NCBI GenBank assembly: GCA_944472135.2
Contig: OX235263.1
Span: 1,223,517-1,287,516 of the forward strand
DNA length: 64,000 bases
Origin: Trichobilharzia regenti
Lineage: Eukaryota > Platyhelminthes > Trematoda > Strigeidida > Schistosomatidae
Direction of reading: 5' to 3'
The first letter of the stretch is position 1, and the number at the start of each line of letters is the position of its first letter. Below the pieces are notes generated by a model. The model was not told the DNA's origin, made no database searches, and was given only the letters and a program-made list of their open reading frames with translations. Both the position numbers and the translations under genes were made by a program. Positions 34,085-45,224 of the stretch are shown here, piece after piece.

Positions 34085-34480
34085 AGTGTGATAGGCAACA
34101 ACAGCTGTCTTCGCTTTATACTGAAGATCAGATGGCTGGGCCGGAAACAATCACCAACAAGAAACTATGGGGATAAACAAACCAAACAAAAAGCAATCGC
34201 CCAACAAATATGCAGGAGAAAGTAGAGATGGATTGGATACTCGCTGAGGAGACCGCTGGGTGACACCGCGTGCGCGTCAGGCCATTGCTCGAGTGGAAGT
34301 CGAAAAGAAAGCGGTGAGTGAGACGTCGGTGTCAGGGTGACATGAAGGAGGTCATGTGAAGAGGAGTTGAAAGAGTATGGACTAACATGGATGCAGGTGA
34401 AGAATACAGCAGAAGACAGAAGGAAGTGGAGACGTGCAGTTGAAGCCCTATGTCCTACTAAGAACCTAATGGAACAATAA
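34085..34480 (+). pseudogene. NL1 LINE 3' end
   Basis: Starts 'aacaacagctgtcttcgctt', reads 'QQICRRKX-RWIGYSLRRPL'-like segments and ends 'gccctatgtcctactaagaa' plus (ATA)n. Frameshifted. Confidence 0.72.
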
Positions 34481-34689
34481 TAATAATAATAGGCAACCCT
34501 ATCTTGCAAGGAGACGACACAACTCCTAACCAGACTTCAAAGCACAAGGATGAATCTAAATGCTCCATAAAGATTGCGAATGAAGGAGAAGAAAGACCTA
34601 GAACAAAATCATTAAAAATGCAAACGTAAATGTTTACCAATGGAAACCTGCTATCTACTTCAGTCTTCTGCACAGACTAACGGTATTGA

Positions 34690-35075
34690 CTGACACAGAG
34701 GAAACACCAAGAATGTTGGCGGATTTTTAGAAGGCTGGTATTCCAGTGAATCGTCAGTCGATAAACACATCGAGATAGACAAAATTTACCAATCGATAAG
34801 AAAGAAATCTCTCACACAAAGGGTCTAAGTTCAAGTGAAAGAAACAATCAGTTCCAAAGAAGTAGCCTAGAAGGTGTAAAAACACACAAAAACAACCAAT
34901 CACGACGTTGAAGGTCGCCCAACAGGAGAGATGAATAATAAATTCGTGGAGAAATCTAAAAGATCACTTCAAATTGAAGTGTGCGGTGAAGATGTCACCT
35001 ATTATGAAGATGAAAGCTTTGCAAATTAACTAGTCAGCTCAGAGAACACAACCACTTCAAAATATATACACATTA
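34690..35075 (+). mobile_element. PLE-G 3' part
   Basis: Plus-strand tail of PLE-G: 'aagaatgttggcggattttt', 'gaccaatcacgacg'-like repeat shared with 8900-8940 (reverse), then the hammerhead-like terminus 34975-35040 (GGTGAAGATGTCACCTATTA, GAAGATGAAAGCTTTGC). Core strand 1 reads GUGAAGA here. Confidence 0.65.
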
Positions 35076-35115
35076 TTTATGTTATAATGTGAGCATAAGC
35101 ACCAAACTATTCCGG

Positions 35116-35441
35116 TGTAACAACAGAAGACAAGGACCAGGCCACAGATCGTTTTATTATGAAAATCAACACGTATTTATACATATTTCACATACATTAT
35201 TATAGACAAGCGCAAACATCTGATTGGTTGTTTAGGCAGACAAACGCAGGCTTCTGATTGGTTGTTTCGGGATTCCTTGACAAATAGAGTTCTCTCTGCG
35301 AATCATATTTTGCCACGTTAACTTTGCTGTGATTGGTTGTTGACTCAGCCTTGTTCATATTTTCTCACGGCCCATATTAGTGACCTAGACCTTAACGTAG
35401 ATTAGTGCCAACCAATCGGCTAGCAGCCTGCTCTCACCACA
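35116..35441 (-). repeat. 3' LTR of the short element
   Basis: 326 bp. Differs from the other LTR by a few substitutions and small indels (for example, it lacks the 'atcaggagt' segment and has an extra 'gtgacctagacct' block). Confidence 0.88.
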
Positions 35442-35863
35442 CTCGTCCCCCCGTCAAATACGTGCGACTGAAGTCGGCTTGATCTACTTGGTGCAGGCGT
35501 CATCGTTGGCTTGTCTCGCTGTATCCATTTCTGGAGCTCGCTGACGTTCACGCGCCTCTCATTGTTCGTCATTGCGATTGTGTCCGCGTAATCCCATCTC
35601 GAAGTGACCATATGTGGTCATTCCCACTTTGGAAACTGTTTGCCTGACCCTGTCGGACATTCATCGGTATTTCGGCTCACACTTTCATATGCTGCTTTCA
35701 CCCGACCTCCCAGCAGCGTCCCAAGTAGCAGCTCCATCGCTGACAGATCTTGAACGCCACTCAACTGCGCAGAAGCCTTGAAGTCCTGCCCGAAGATCCA
35801 TATGTCTCCATCAAAAACAGCAGGGCATAGGCTTTCCATTTGTCGGTAGGCAGCGACACCAAA

Positions 35864-36186
35864 TGTAACAACAGAAGACAAGGGCCAGGCCACAGATCGT
35901 TTTATTATGAAAATCAACACGTATTTAAACATATTTCACATACATTATTATAGACAAGCGCAAACATCTGATTGGTTGTTTATCAGGAGTTAGGCAGACA
36001 AACGCAGGCTTCTGATTGGTTGTTTCGGGATTCCTTGACAAATAGAGTTCTCTATCTGCGAATCATATTTTGCCACGTTAACTTTGCTGTGATTGGTTGT
36101 TGACTCAGCCTTGTTCATATTTTCTCACGGCCCATATTAACGTAGCTTAGTGTCAACCAATCGGCTAGCAGCCTGCTCTCACCACA
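35864..36186 (-). repeat. 5' LTR of the short element
   Basis: 323 bp. Begins (sense) TGTGGTGAGAGCAGGC and ends GTTGTTACA; related to the solo LTR at 539-819. Confidence 0.88.
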
Positions 36187-36250
36187 CCGGTACAATTATC
36201 AGCGTTTGTTGAATGACCACATAAGCAATCAGTACTAAACAAAAACTATA

Positions 36251-37252
36251 CAACATAAAATTATTGAGCAAGGAATATTCTTTTTGATAATTTCCTCCTC
36301 TTTTGGCTCTATAATTATATATATAAATGTTTATACACTTAGAATATTCTAGATTAGTCGTCAATAACAATATTAGTGTTTGTTAACTAATATCGATTTG
36401 TTAAGTAAGATCACAATGCAATTACAGTTCATTAGTGATGCTTAAATTATAATAACAATGAAGATATAAGAGTAAATAGAATATTAACTAAAATTCAAAA
36501 AGATTGCACGAAAATTCAGGATCATTCTAACCTGGATGGCCAAAGTAAGGATAATGTCTGAACTAACTTCTTTTGGATGCATAAATTAGGCTTCTTAACA
36601 TGGATCCCAACAGTCAACCTCGACAATATTTAATAGTCGAACTTTTAAGGTGAAATTGTGATTTGTTGGTATGCGGTAAGTGACCTCGAAGGCCACCTTG
36701 TTAACATCAATCTTGTGTTCTATCTCCACAAGATGAGGCAGAATAGCACTACGAATAGATTTTGTTTGTCCTTTACTTAACCACTGATGCAGGGTGATTT
36801 TCGGATATCCGACGAGAAACACGCCTCATTGTACGGCCTATGTAACTAACTGACTCCCCAGGAGCAGCTTAATTGGCAGATACACATGGAAGACGCGAAT
36901 TTAGGCAGTCCTTCATTAACTCCCGAATGGGAGAGAGAAGTGGTCTCGAAGACACAGTGTAATTCGGCAGCAGGGAATGCTCTTTTTGCCGCATTTCTAA
37001 GGCGTTGTTTTAGTATCTCGCTGATGTTGTCCCCGAGGAATTGCGTTTGTAAGAATAAGGCCTTCACAAATGGATATTATTTAAAAAACACTAATATTGC
37101 TATTGACAACTAATCTAAAATATTCTATGAATATAAACATATATATATATATGATTGTATAGCCAGAAGAGGAGGAAATTATCGAAAAGGATATTTTTTG
37201 CTCAATCATTCTGTGTTTTATTGATGTCTGAATGAATATTTTTACTATATTA
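36251..37252 (-). mobile_element. PLE-B mini-element with inverted termini
   Basis: Only the end of the ORF is kept: the minus frame 36846-37067 gives 'NISEILKQRLRNAAKRAF' and 'FASSMCICQLSCSWGVS'; 36595-36822 gives 'RSAILPHLVEIEHKIDVNKV' and 'VRLLNIVEVD'. The PLE-B terminus lies at about 36260-36385 (reverse) and again at 37080-37210 (forward), so the RT is gone but both termini remain, facing outward. 'aaaaactata' occurs at 36241-36250 and 37253-37262 and may be the target duplication. Confidence 0.75.
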
Positions 37253-37340
37253 AAAAACTATATAGTTTCTGCAGTCAAAATTATTGCAAAATGACGGCAA
37301 AACCATGAAGTCTTTCTTACACATACGTAGAAATCATTTT

Positions 37341-37517
37341 TGCATGGAGGATTTAATCATAAGCTGACATCAGTTAGAGAACCACTGGAAAACCTGAGTG
37401 GGTGGGTGCGTACTGCTGAAGAGTCCCAAACTAGGACGAAACAGCTGCCCAGTACTCCATGCTGGTTTTCCAGTGGTTCTCTAACTGATGTCAGCTCATG
37501 ATTAAATCCTCCATGCA
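37341..37517 (+). repeat. Foldback Sm-alpha-B element with hammerhead in the loop
   Basis: Arms 37341-37394 and 37464-37517 are inverted repeats matching at 53 of 54 positions. The 69-base loop carries the hammerhead 37409-37458: CTGAAGA, GTCC..GGAC stem, GAAA, ACAGCTGC, then CAGTACTCC pairing with GTACTG upstream. The base before the cleavage C is C rather than the usual U, which should weaken cleavage. Confidence 0.85.
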
Positions 37518-37999
37518 ATCAAAAAAAAAACCCCTACGAAACCAATACTTGAAAATATTACTAACAATCTAAACAGGCTTTAAATATAATGTAATCATAA
37601 AAGCGACCGTACGTAAAAGGGAAAGACAGTCTCCAGAATCTGGATAAAAACTGAGCAGTGCATTAGTATAACACGTGTCATGACCATTAATCATATTTTA
37701 TAATAGCAAAAATATTGAGATGAGATGCACTGGGACGGAAAACTGAAAAAGGAACATAATAAAAACATGAAAGGCTTGAATGACATAAAGTTGTAGAAAT
37801 TTTGATTTCTAGATGTAAGCACCAATTTCTTGAGCAGTTGACCACTATCCAGCCCCACCTGTGGCCTTAGATTTAGTCTTAAGCATTTAATGCTTGACTG
37901 ATGTTAGTACTAGTTTGTCTTAGAGATTCACCTTCAGCTTGATTAAAATATGTTTCAAACCCTTTTGTGATATACATATATGTATATATATATATATTC
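37518..37999. other. No gene recognised
   Basis: No frame or repeat assigned; a TATA-rich run lies at 37974-37997. Confidence 0.5.
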
Positions 38000-38830
38000 G
38001 CCAATGATATATGTCTGATTTCCCACAAACTAGAAGATATGCAAGTGAAAAGCAACCAGTTGAAAGAAGAAGCATCAAAGACAGGACTTCAAGTGAACAT
38101 AGATAAAACAGAGGTGATAAAGATTCCTGCCCAACAACAACAACAGACAACAGTCAGCCAGCATAAATACGAGGAGCCTGAAAGAAACAACCTACTTCAC
38201 CTACCTGCCCATCTACCTGGGAAGCATCGTTTCGACTACATGTGGAACTGACGAGAATATCAAGGCGAGGACCGGGAAAGCAAGACAAGCTTTCATTACT
38301 CTCAAGTCTTTGTGGAGGTCAACAGCACTTAGTATGAAAAATAGTATTCAGATTTTCAACTCCAATGTGAAGTCAGTGCTAATATACGGATCAGCGACTT
38401 GGTCAGCGCGAAATGAGGACCACCTCAAACAAACTACAGATCTTCATCAGCAGCTGTCTTTGCTCAATACCACTCAAGATCAGATGACTGGCCAGAAACA
38501 GCAACAGGGTTCAATGAGAGCGAACCAACCAGGAACCGGTTGTGCAATAAATAAGCAGGAAGAAATGGAGGTGGATTGACTGACCATACTCTGAGAAAAT
38601 AAACCATCTAGCGACATCACACATCAGGTCATCGTTAGAGTGGAACTCGAACGGGAAGCGGCAAGTTGGTCGTCAGTTCGAGATGGGTGATATAGATGAG
38701 CTGATGTGAAGAGGAGATGAAAGCATGTTGGCAGACTTGGAGCCAGGTGAAAACATTGGCAGAGAACCGAAGGTGATAGAGACGTGCGTCTGGAGCCCCA
38801 TGTTCCTCTAGGAATTAAAGGAAACAATAC
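38000..38830 (+). pseudogene. NL1 LINE, 5'-truncated in RT motif C
   Basis: Begins at 'ANDICLISHKLEDMQVKSNQ' (FADD changed to FAND), continues 'LQVNIDKTEVIKIPAQQQQQ', 'VKSVLIYGSATWSARNEDHL', 'DLHQQLSLLNTTQDQM' and the C-terminal basic region to 'ccccatgttcctctaggaat'. One of the better preserved C-terminal halves, still frameshifted. Confidence 0.8.
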
Positions 38831-39184
38831 TAATATTCAAGTCTGTCATCAACAACTGCTTTCCACATTCCGCAGATCAGATAACCAGAAAGGGTTAAAA
38901 ATAAAGAACCGTGGTAACGAACCAATCACACACATTTGACTCAACGAATAAGCTGAAGGAAATATATATGTACTGGAAACTTACTGGAGTCATCATTGAG
39001 TGATACCACTCTCTTAGTCGTCTAGTGAAACCCAAATAAGATGTGACAAGTTGGGATTGGGTCCGACGGTGAAATGAAATCCTATAGGCGATTATGAAGC
39101 AAACCAAATGAGAACTGCAGAGAACCCAGTGAGTGTAATGGTGATGTTTCACCAAGACCTCAAGGGAATAAAAAGGTAATAACA

Positions 39185-39440
39185 ATAAACAATTGGTGGA
39201 TGGTGGCTAGCAGTGGAATCCAGGATGCGCATTTAGTCCTATTTGGGACTCGTCAGCTGGATGTACCTGCATTTCTCAGTGAGTGGTGATGTTCCCACCG
39301 AGGCTCGAACCCAGTGCCCATAATTTCAAACGCCAAAGCGTTACCCACTAGACCACTTGGGCCACGAGAGCCACCTCTTGTGCAACGGGTCATATATTAA
39401 TTATTGAATTGAATTCTTGATTTTCCCGTCGATTGATTGG
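39185..39440 (-). mobile_element. Sm-alpha-A element
   Basis: Hammerhead 39208-39270 (sense: GCTGACGAGTCCCAAATAGG then ACTAAATGCGCATCC). The second core strand is CTAAA instead of CGAAA, so it is probably inactive. tRNA-like head 39295-39370. Confidence 0.82.
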
Positions 39441-39510
39441 ACCGAAGTGTTCGGTCTCAGATTGACATGTCGGCTTCTTGTGCAGATGCTTCGACGATGT
39501 CTGGGCATTT

Positions 39511-39735
39511 AGTTAGTATACAATTGGTGGATGGTGGCTAGCTGACGAGTCCCAAATAGGACGAAATGCGCATCCTGGATTCCACTGCTAGCCACCATCC
39601 ACCAATTGTATACAAATCAAATCCCCAGACATCGTCGAAGCATCTTCACAAGAAGCCGACATGTCAACCTGAGACCGAGCACTTCAGTCCAATCAATCGA
39701 CGGGAAAATCAAAAATTCAATTCAGTAATAACAAT
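39511..39735 (+). mobile_element. Sm-alpha-A element truncated at the ribozyme core, with local palindrome
   Basis: 'caattggtggatggtggctag' type sequence (39519 onward) is joined directly to CTGACGAGTCCC, replacing the 5' strand of stem I. It pairs instead with 'ctagccaccatccaccaatt' downstream of the ribozyme, so the hammerhead core and stems II/III sit in the loop of a new foldback (about 39515-39612). The unit tail continues to 39735. Confidence 0.78.
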
Positions 39736-39841
39736 AAAGTTGTCTAGATTGTAAGCAGTAGGAATAAAGTCCACAAAATAATTGAAAAGTGAGCATATAG
39801 TACTTACTCTTATTATATTTGTTATTCTTGCTTCGTTTATT

Positions 39842-40910
39842 GGTATAAGTATATAACTTGAACACTGTGACGGAGTATAACTCCATTATGGATAAGATTT
39901 TATTTCGATAAATCACATAGCTGTGTTATATAGTTTGTGGTATTAACTGATGCGACCACATTTCGAGCACAAACGACTGACACTCATAATCATATCAAGT
40001 CACTCAATCACTCACTCACACAACTTTTTGGCTTCATTTATATACATGAGGGGTTTTGACGATTAGACATTTGAATACAAAATCAATATAGGATAATGTA
40101 CATTTAGAAATAATAATATGAATGTTATTGATCAATTACAATCAGATGGGAAATAAGACGAGTGTCTCTTTTATAGTCATAATACATAAGTAACTTGTTA
40201 GAATGTTGTGATGTAGGTGAATTAAATTGAAATCGAATTTTAAGATTATTTATTATCCTCCTCTGATATGACTGGCGGTAGTTATATCTTTCATATTTCT
40301 GGTATCTGCATTGGGTCATTTCTGTTGCATGTGTTGTGTTGGGTGTAGACTCAATGAAACATGCAGGATTCAGTAATCAACCTCTGTCTGTCTTCACCTA
40401 CCTAGATTACTTCTTAGAATTTTAACCGTGTCCCACCACCCTATTGTGTGGTTTTGTGGTAATGCATGTAGTGGAATTTCTGAGCTTTTTTCTAAATTAC
40501 TCATTTTATAGAGGTTAACCATTCTTATCTCAGCTAAATTCTCATGTTCCGACAATCTGACTAACCCCGATCTGCTAGTTTGACCTATTTAGTTTACCAT
40601 ACTCACAGTGATTCCAAGGAATTTTGTAAATTATGTTATTTTGTCTAATTAGGTCCACCGACGGGGTCTACTAGCCTACAGAGCTTGTCCCTGAGTGAGT
40701 TTGTAGGTTTAAATGCCACCCCAATTCCTGCTTTATTCAGAATCCTACGTAAGGATAGTCTCAGATGTCCCCTCCTTATATGGTATAACAATAGATAACT
40801 TATATTCTATCTTATTTATGTCATCACTACTAGTTTCACAATTATTTTTAATTTGCTCTAGTTTTTCTGCTTCCTTTATGTTTCTCTACAGGAAGTATTG
40901 TATGAGGCTT
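39842..40910 (-). mobile_element. PLE-D fragment: terminal region plus ORF end
   Basis: 39842-40330 is the terminal region. 40560-40780, on the minus strand, reads the linker before GIY-YIG ('KPTNSLRDKLC' type) and the IPYKEG-like motif. Same extent as 2462-3480; RT core absent. Confidence 0.7.
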
Positions 40911-41149
40911 TCAAAATAACAGAATTTTCAAACACAAGAATTTAACTTTGCTTGACAATGGCAGTTGTCAAATGACCGCAAAATCAAGTTTGTTTCTCAT
41001 ATATATATATCCACATTGACTACAAGAAAGTAGCGCTATTTCCCTCCAACGTCTTTCATATTCTTCACAGATTTATCGCTTGGCTTATAAAATTTCGTCA
41101 TCTTCTTGCTGATTTTGAGAATTACCACTTATTGTCCTACGTGACTGGT

Positions 41150-42060
41150 AAATAATTTTGCTCTTCTAATGCTATATGTGCTGCTGAAGAGTCCAAAATT
41201 GTATGCCTGTCTGTTTTCGACATAGAACTTTGCACATATGTGTGGCAGTTCAGGTTGCCACACTCCCTTCATGTAGCACACAAAGCAAGAGAAGAAAGTA
41301 GAAGAAATGCATATTAGAGACAATAAACAAAGGTTTGAGACAAAGGAATAGTAACAACGAAGAACAATATAGTTTCATTGGAAATCATAAGTCACAAGGA
41401 GTAGATACATCTGCACCAGCCATTGAGAATGATTTTGAGCCATATCACTAATTGTTTCTGTTCATTGGTTATTACCGTCCCGAGGACCCCAACCCGAAAG
41501 TCTACATCTTCCTACGTGGCTTAAACTAACTGTTGCGGATTTCATTGACTGGTGCCATGTTTTGGTTTGATCGCCACTAGCTCATTTCCAGCCTGACCCT
41601 ATATCCCTACACCAGCTAATCTTCGTGAATTAGCTGTAGCATCTCCTGGCACCCTCAAGGTGAATTTTGCAGATTATCCTGTTGGCCAGGTGGGGTCAGG
41701 TGAATAACCACACTTGGGTCTTGTATGCGTGTTTCTGAAACACAACATACATCAATGGCTTGGGACGCCAAAGTCTTGGCTAGTGATGCTTGTTGTCCTA
41801 TTTGGCAAAGTGTCCTAACATTAAATGCTCCTATATGAGATTGATCACATGGTATTTTGGCTTCCGTCGTTTATAGTGGACACAGAGTGAAGAGGAAGTG
41901 AAGAGACATCAAGTAGAGGAGTTGCATCAGTGGAAGGAAGGCAAGATAATGGAGATGAAGATGAAGACAAAGAAGAGTGAGGATTAGAGAAGTTTCGTGT
42001 GCATTTCGGATTGTGAGGATTCCCACACCTTGGAAGTTGGTTGCGTGACTGCAGAGCCCA
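41150..42060 (-). pseudogene. NL2 (RTE-like) LINE, internally deleted
   Basis: 41640-41880 on the minus strand reads like an APE endonuclease start: 'HIGAFNVRTLCQIGQQASL', 'AKTLASQAIDVCCVSETRI'. Immediately downstream in sense, 41590-41150 is the NL2 3' end seen also at 48030-48420 and 63330-63640. RT and the rest of the endonuclease are missing between them. It is the only NL2 5' region visible in the window. Confidence 0.72.
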
Positions 42061-42390
42061 AGGGACAAGTGCTCGAGGCCGGCCACACGCCGCCTGTTTT
42101 TGTTTGTTCTTTATTGTTTGGTGTGTCTAAGTAGCATATTCATCACTTCTGACTTGTGACACGGCAGCAGGCAGCGCGATCGTTACCTATCTGGGCCCAG
42201 ACCGATCCGGCATGATATTTTGAGAATTTGTTCGAATCATAGTATTGGATTGGGTAGCTGCTTTTTTGTCTAACCACTTTCCAAACAACCTTTCTGGCAT
42301 GGTAGGAACATGAAGAGACATAAGTCTCAGCCAGTGTAGCTTGTTGGGGGTATTGCGGTGTTCAAGTGCGACCACCACGTCTAGGTTGCA
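42061..42390. other. Unassigned; perhaps NL2 leader
   Basis: GC-richer than its surroundings and directly upstream (in sense) of the NL2 endonuclease start, so it may be 5' UTR of that element. No family match. Confidence 0.35.
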
Positions 42391-42394
42391 GCTT

Positions 42395-42495
42395 TCGGTC
42401 GGGAATCCCAAATTAGGATTGAACAGCCGTCTAGTACTCCCACGGGTTGGGTCTCTCTATGATTCTCTAACTGATGTCCATTCGCGATAATTTTT
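42395..42495 (+). mobile_element. Sm-alpha-B fragment
   Basis: 'cgggaatcccaaattaggat' then TGAACAGCCGTCTAGTACTC and 'gattctctaactgatgtcca': decayed hammerhead plus tail. Confidence 0.65.
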
Positions 42496-42965
42496 TAAAA
42501 TGTTTAACACGAAATGAATTCCAATGAGAATAAAAAATAGTGTAAAATTGGTTGTTTTTTTTTTGAGAGAAAAACCAGTATGAATTTACTATGAAGCATT
42601 AATGTTCCTTTTTCGCCTGTCAAAATGTCTTAGTTTAAAATAATAATAATAATAATAACAGTAACAATAATGACAAGTGATTTTATATCACGCAAAACAA
42701 CAGACTACCTACTCATTTGTATCCAGTTGTGTGTGTATGTGAGGGGGTTGGGTGTTATCATTGTACCCAGTGACGTCTAGGCTGGACACAGACATTGTGT
42801 CACTTAAGAACAGGTGAATCTCACCCTTTGTTACATTATTTCTGGCCATTTTTTTCAATGTCAAATTTTTGACAAACTAGTCTCAGGTGTAAATTTACAT
42901 TACAACTAATATATGCCAAAATAAAAAATAAATTTTGTATAGCGTTTCTCAACTACACCTTTCTT
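42496..42965. other. No gene recognised
   Basis: Contains an (ATA)n run near 42640-42658 and a GT run near 42729-42740. Nothing else assigned. Confidence 0.5.
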
Positions 42966-42969
42966 TGTA

Positions 42970-44365
42970 TTGAAATTAATATACATGAATCATGCTGCTG
43001 TCGATGCCGAGGGAAATCCTGAGTCGCATCATCCTGGAGAGATTGAAGGACAGACATTCCGACCAGAACAAGCTGGATTCAGGGAAGGCAAATCATGTTC
43101 TGATCAAATTGCAGCTCTACGCTACATCATCGAACAAAGCATGGAATGGCAATCAAACCTCTACCTCAACTTTATAGACTACGAGAAAGCCTTCGACAGC
43201 GTTGACCGCGAAGTAATTTGGAAATTACTCGAGTACTACGGCTTACCCCAAAATATTCATCAACCTTACTCAACAGCTGTACGACAACGGTATCACATGT
43301 CAAGTGATCCACAACGAAAAACTCAGCGAGTCATTTGGAATAAACACAAGAGTCAGACAAGGGTGCTTATTATCACCAATGATATTCCTAATTGTGGTGG
43401 ACTGACTGGATTATGCGTCAGAGAGTGAGTCGGAAACGAGAAGACAGGAATATCCTGGACCGACCGACGTGAAAAACTTAGAAGACCTGGATTTCACGGG
43501 TGGATGATTTATGTTCGATGTCACACAAAATCGAAGACTTACAGGCGAAAACCGACAAACTGGTCGAAGAAGCAGCCGGCGAAGACATGACTCCAAGTGA
43601 ACATAAACAAGACGGAGGTTAGGAAAATAACCAATCAACCAACAACAACAACAGCAATATCCAGAGCCAATCACCATCAACGGGAGGGATTTGAAAGAGC
43701 TTACTTCATTCACTTATCTAGGGAGCACTGTCTTAACTCTAAGCAGTCGGAACAGACGAGGGTGTCAAATCGAGAATCAGGAAGACGAGAAACACATTCA
43801 TCAACCTGAGATCAATCTGGAAATCTTCGTCACTAAGTCAGCATCAACAACAAAATTCAGTCGGATTTTCAATACAAACAACGTCATCAGTCAGTTCTTC
43901 TATACGGAACGGATCAAAAACTTGGCGGGCGGGTCACAAAGAATATTTCCAACAGTCTGTTGCAGACCTGTCTTCGCTTTATACTGAAGATCAGATGGCC
44001 AACCCGGAAAGAATCACCAACAAGAAACTATGGGAACAATCAAACAAAGCAAGAACCAATTGCCCAACAAATATGCGGGAGGAAGTGGATTGAGATGGAT
44101 TGGACACTTGCTGAGGAGACCGCTGAGTGACATCGTGGAAGTCTCAGGCCATTGCTTGAGTGGAACCAGGCTGAAAGGGAAGCGGCTAGTGGGTTGACAG
44201 TGCAAGGGTGACATGGACGGGATAGTGTCAAGAGGAGTTGAAGCATTATGGGCTTACATGGATACAGATGAAAAGTACTGCAAAAGACAGAAGTGGCAAG
44301 TGAAGACGTGCAGTTGAATCCCTATGTTCCATTAAGAACCCAAGGGAGCAATTATAATAAAATAG
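42970..44365 (+). pseudogene. NL1 LINE, longest 5' extent in the window
   Basis: The frame 42970-43428 gives 'EQAGFREGKSCSDQIAALRY', 'NLYLNFIDYEKAFDSVDREV' (RT motif A) and then shifts before GVRQGC. Later frames give 'DLCSMSHKIEDL', 'NINKTEVRKITNQPTTTTAI', 'KELTSFTYLGSTVLTLSSRN' and 'KHIHQPEINL'. The end 'ccctatgttccattaagaac' plus AT-rich tail lies at 44320-44365. The RT is broken by a frameshift between motifs A and B. Confidence 0.82.
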
Positions 44366-44439
44366 TATGCGGAAACTAACAAGGAAGATATCGTATGGGA
44401 AATATAGATAAGATATAAGAAACATTTGTTCAACCAAAA

Positions 44440-44640
44440 ATACTTCGTAAAACTAGCTCCCAATTGATAAGCGATGCCAATTCTGCATCACAGTATCCAT
44501 TTTCTTAAATGGTTTAATTCTTGTATTCATATATTTCAAAACAAATTATTTCCTTTTATGAATTTAGATAAAGCACAAAAAGAAGACGTAATTTGTCTGA
44601 ATCGTGTGATGAATGTATATTTGCGTAACACATTTCGAGC
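44440..44640 (-). mobile_element. PLE-H terminal fragment
   Basis: Reverse of 21740-21860 ('gacgtaatttgtctgaatcg'). Confidence 0.55.
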
Positions 44641-45055
44641 AATTTGATGACACACGCAGCTGAGACATGTCGTTGACATTATCACTGATGATAGGCACTT
44701 GATGTAATGCAACAAATTTGTTAAAGGAATGTTGTCAGACTGTGAGCATCCACCGCTGCACCCGCAGCTCCAACCTTGTGTCTTCTCCTCAGGTAAACCA
44801 TGAAGCCATTTCAGAAGCCTACATGCATATACGTCTAAGTATAAAAATTCCACGATACCATATTTCCTGGCACGTACCCTTACAACATCAAACTTTGTTG
44901 TCATTGTATTTCTCATATCTATAATCCTCTCAAGCTTATATTTTTATTTGTTTATTTTTTCATAAGTGTGAACATCATTTAAGCTGAGTTACAACTGTTG
45001 ATTTTGTATTTGCCCTCACTATGCTGCTATATTAACAGAACATCAGATTCAATAC
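44640..45055 (+). pseudogene. NL3-related LINE 3' end
   Basis: Plus-strand frames read PLHPQL...SSGK and 'HAYTSKYKNSTIPY', aligning with the NL3 C-terminus (PLHSQL..SSGK, YARTSKYKNSSIPY). More diverged than the other NL3 copies, perhaps a sister family. Confidence 0.6.
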
Positions 45056-45224
45056 TCTATAATAACATGCTAAAATTTCCAAACTGAATCGACCATAATG
45101 TTTGAAACAAACTCACTCTTAATGTTATAATTATTACATTTATTATTCTCAATTTGTCAAATGAACTGTAGTCAAGATTTGACAGAATAGTTCTAAAATA
45201 TTTGGGCGCCGAGTGAGAAGTAGA

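Larger units (their letters stand above)
35116..36186 (-). mobile_element. Short LTR retrotransposon, internally deleted
   Basis: Two near-identical LTRs (35116-35441 and 35864-36186) flank only 422 bp. Both ends are TG...CA, and CCGG occurs directly outside on both sides (35112-35115 and 36187-36190) as a target duplication. In the minus-strand sense the 5' LTR is the right one; a TGGTGTCGCTGCC primer-binding-like site follows it after two bases (35849-35861). A purine tract GGGGGGACGAG precedes the 3' LTR (35442-35452). The internal sequence reads 'SLCPAVFDGDIWIFGQDFK' and 'LSAMELLLGTLLGGRVKAAY', gag-like in position but not a clear family match. No protease, RT or integrase, so it is non-autonomous. 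LTRs carry CCAAT-type boxes and an AATAAA. Confidence 0.88.

Noticed and set aside
44536..44916. 126-codon minus frame rich in Cys
   Set aside because: Runs antisense through an NL3-related LINE end and then a PLE-H terminus; not a gene.
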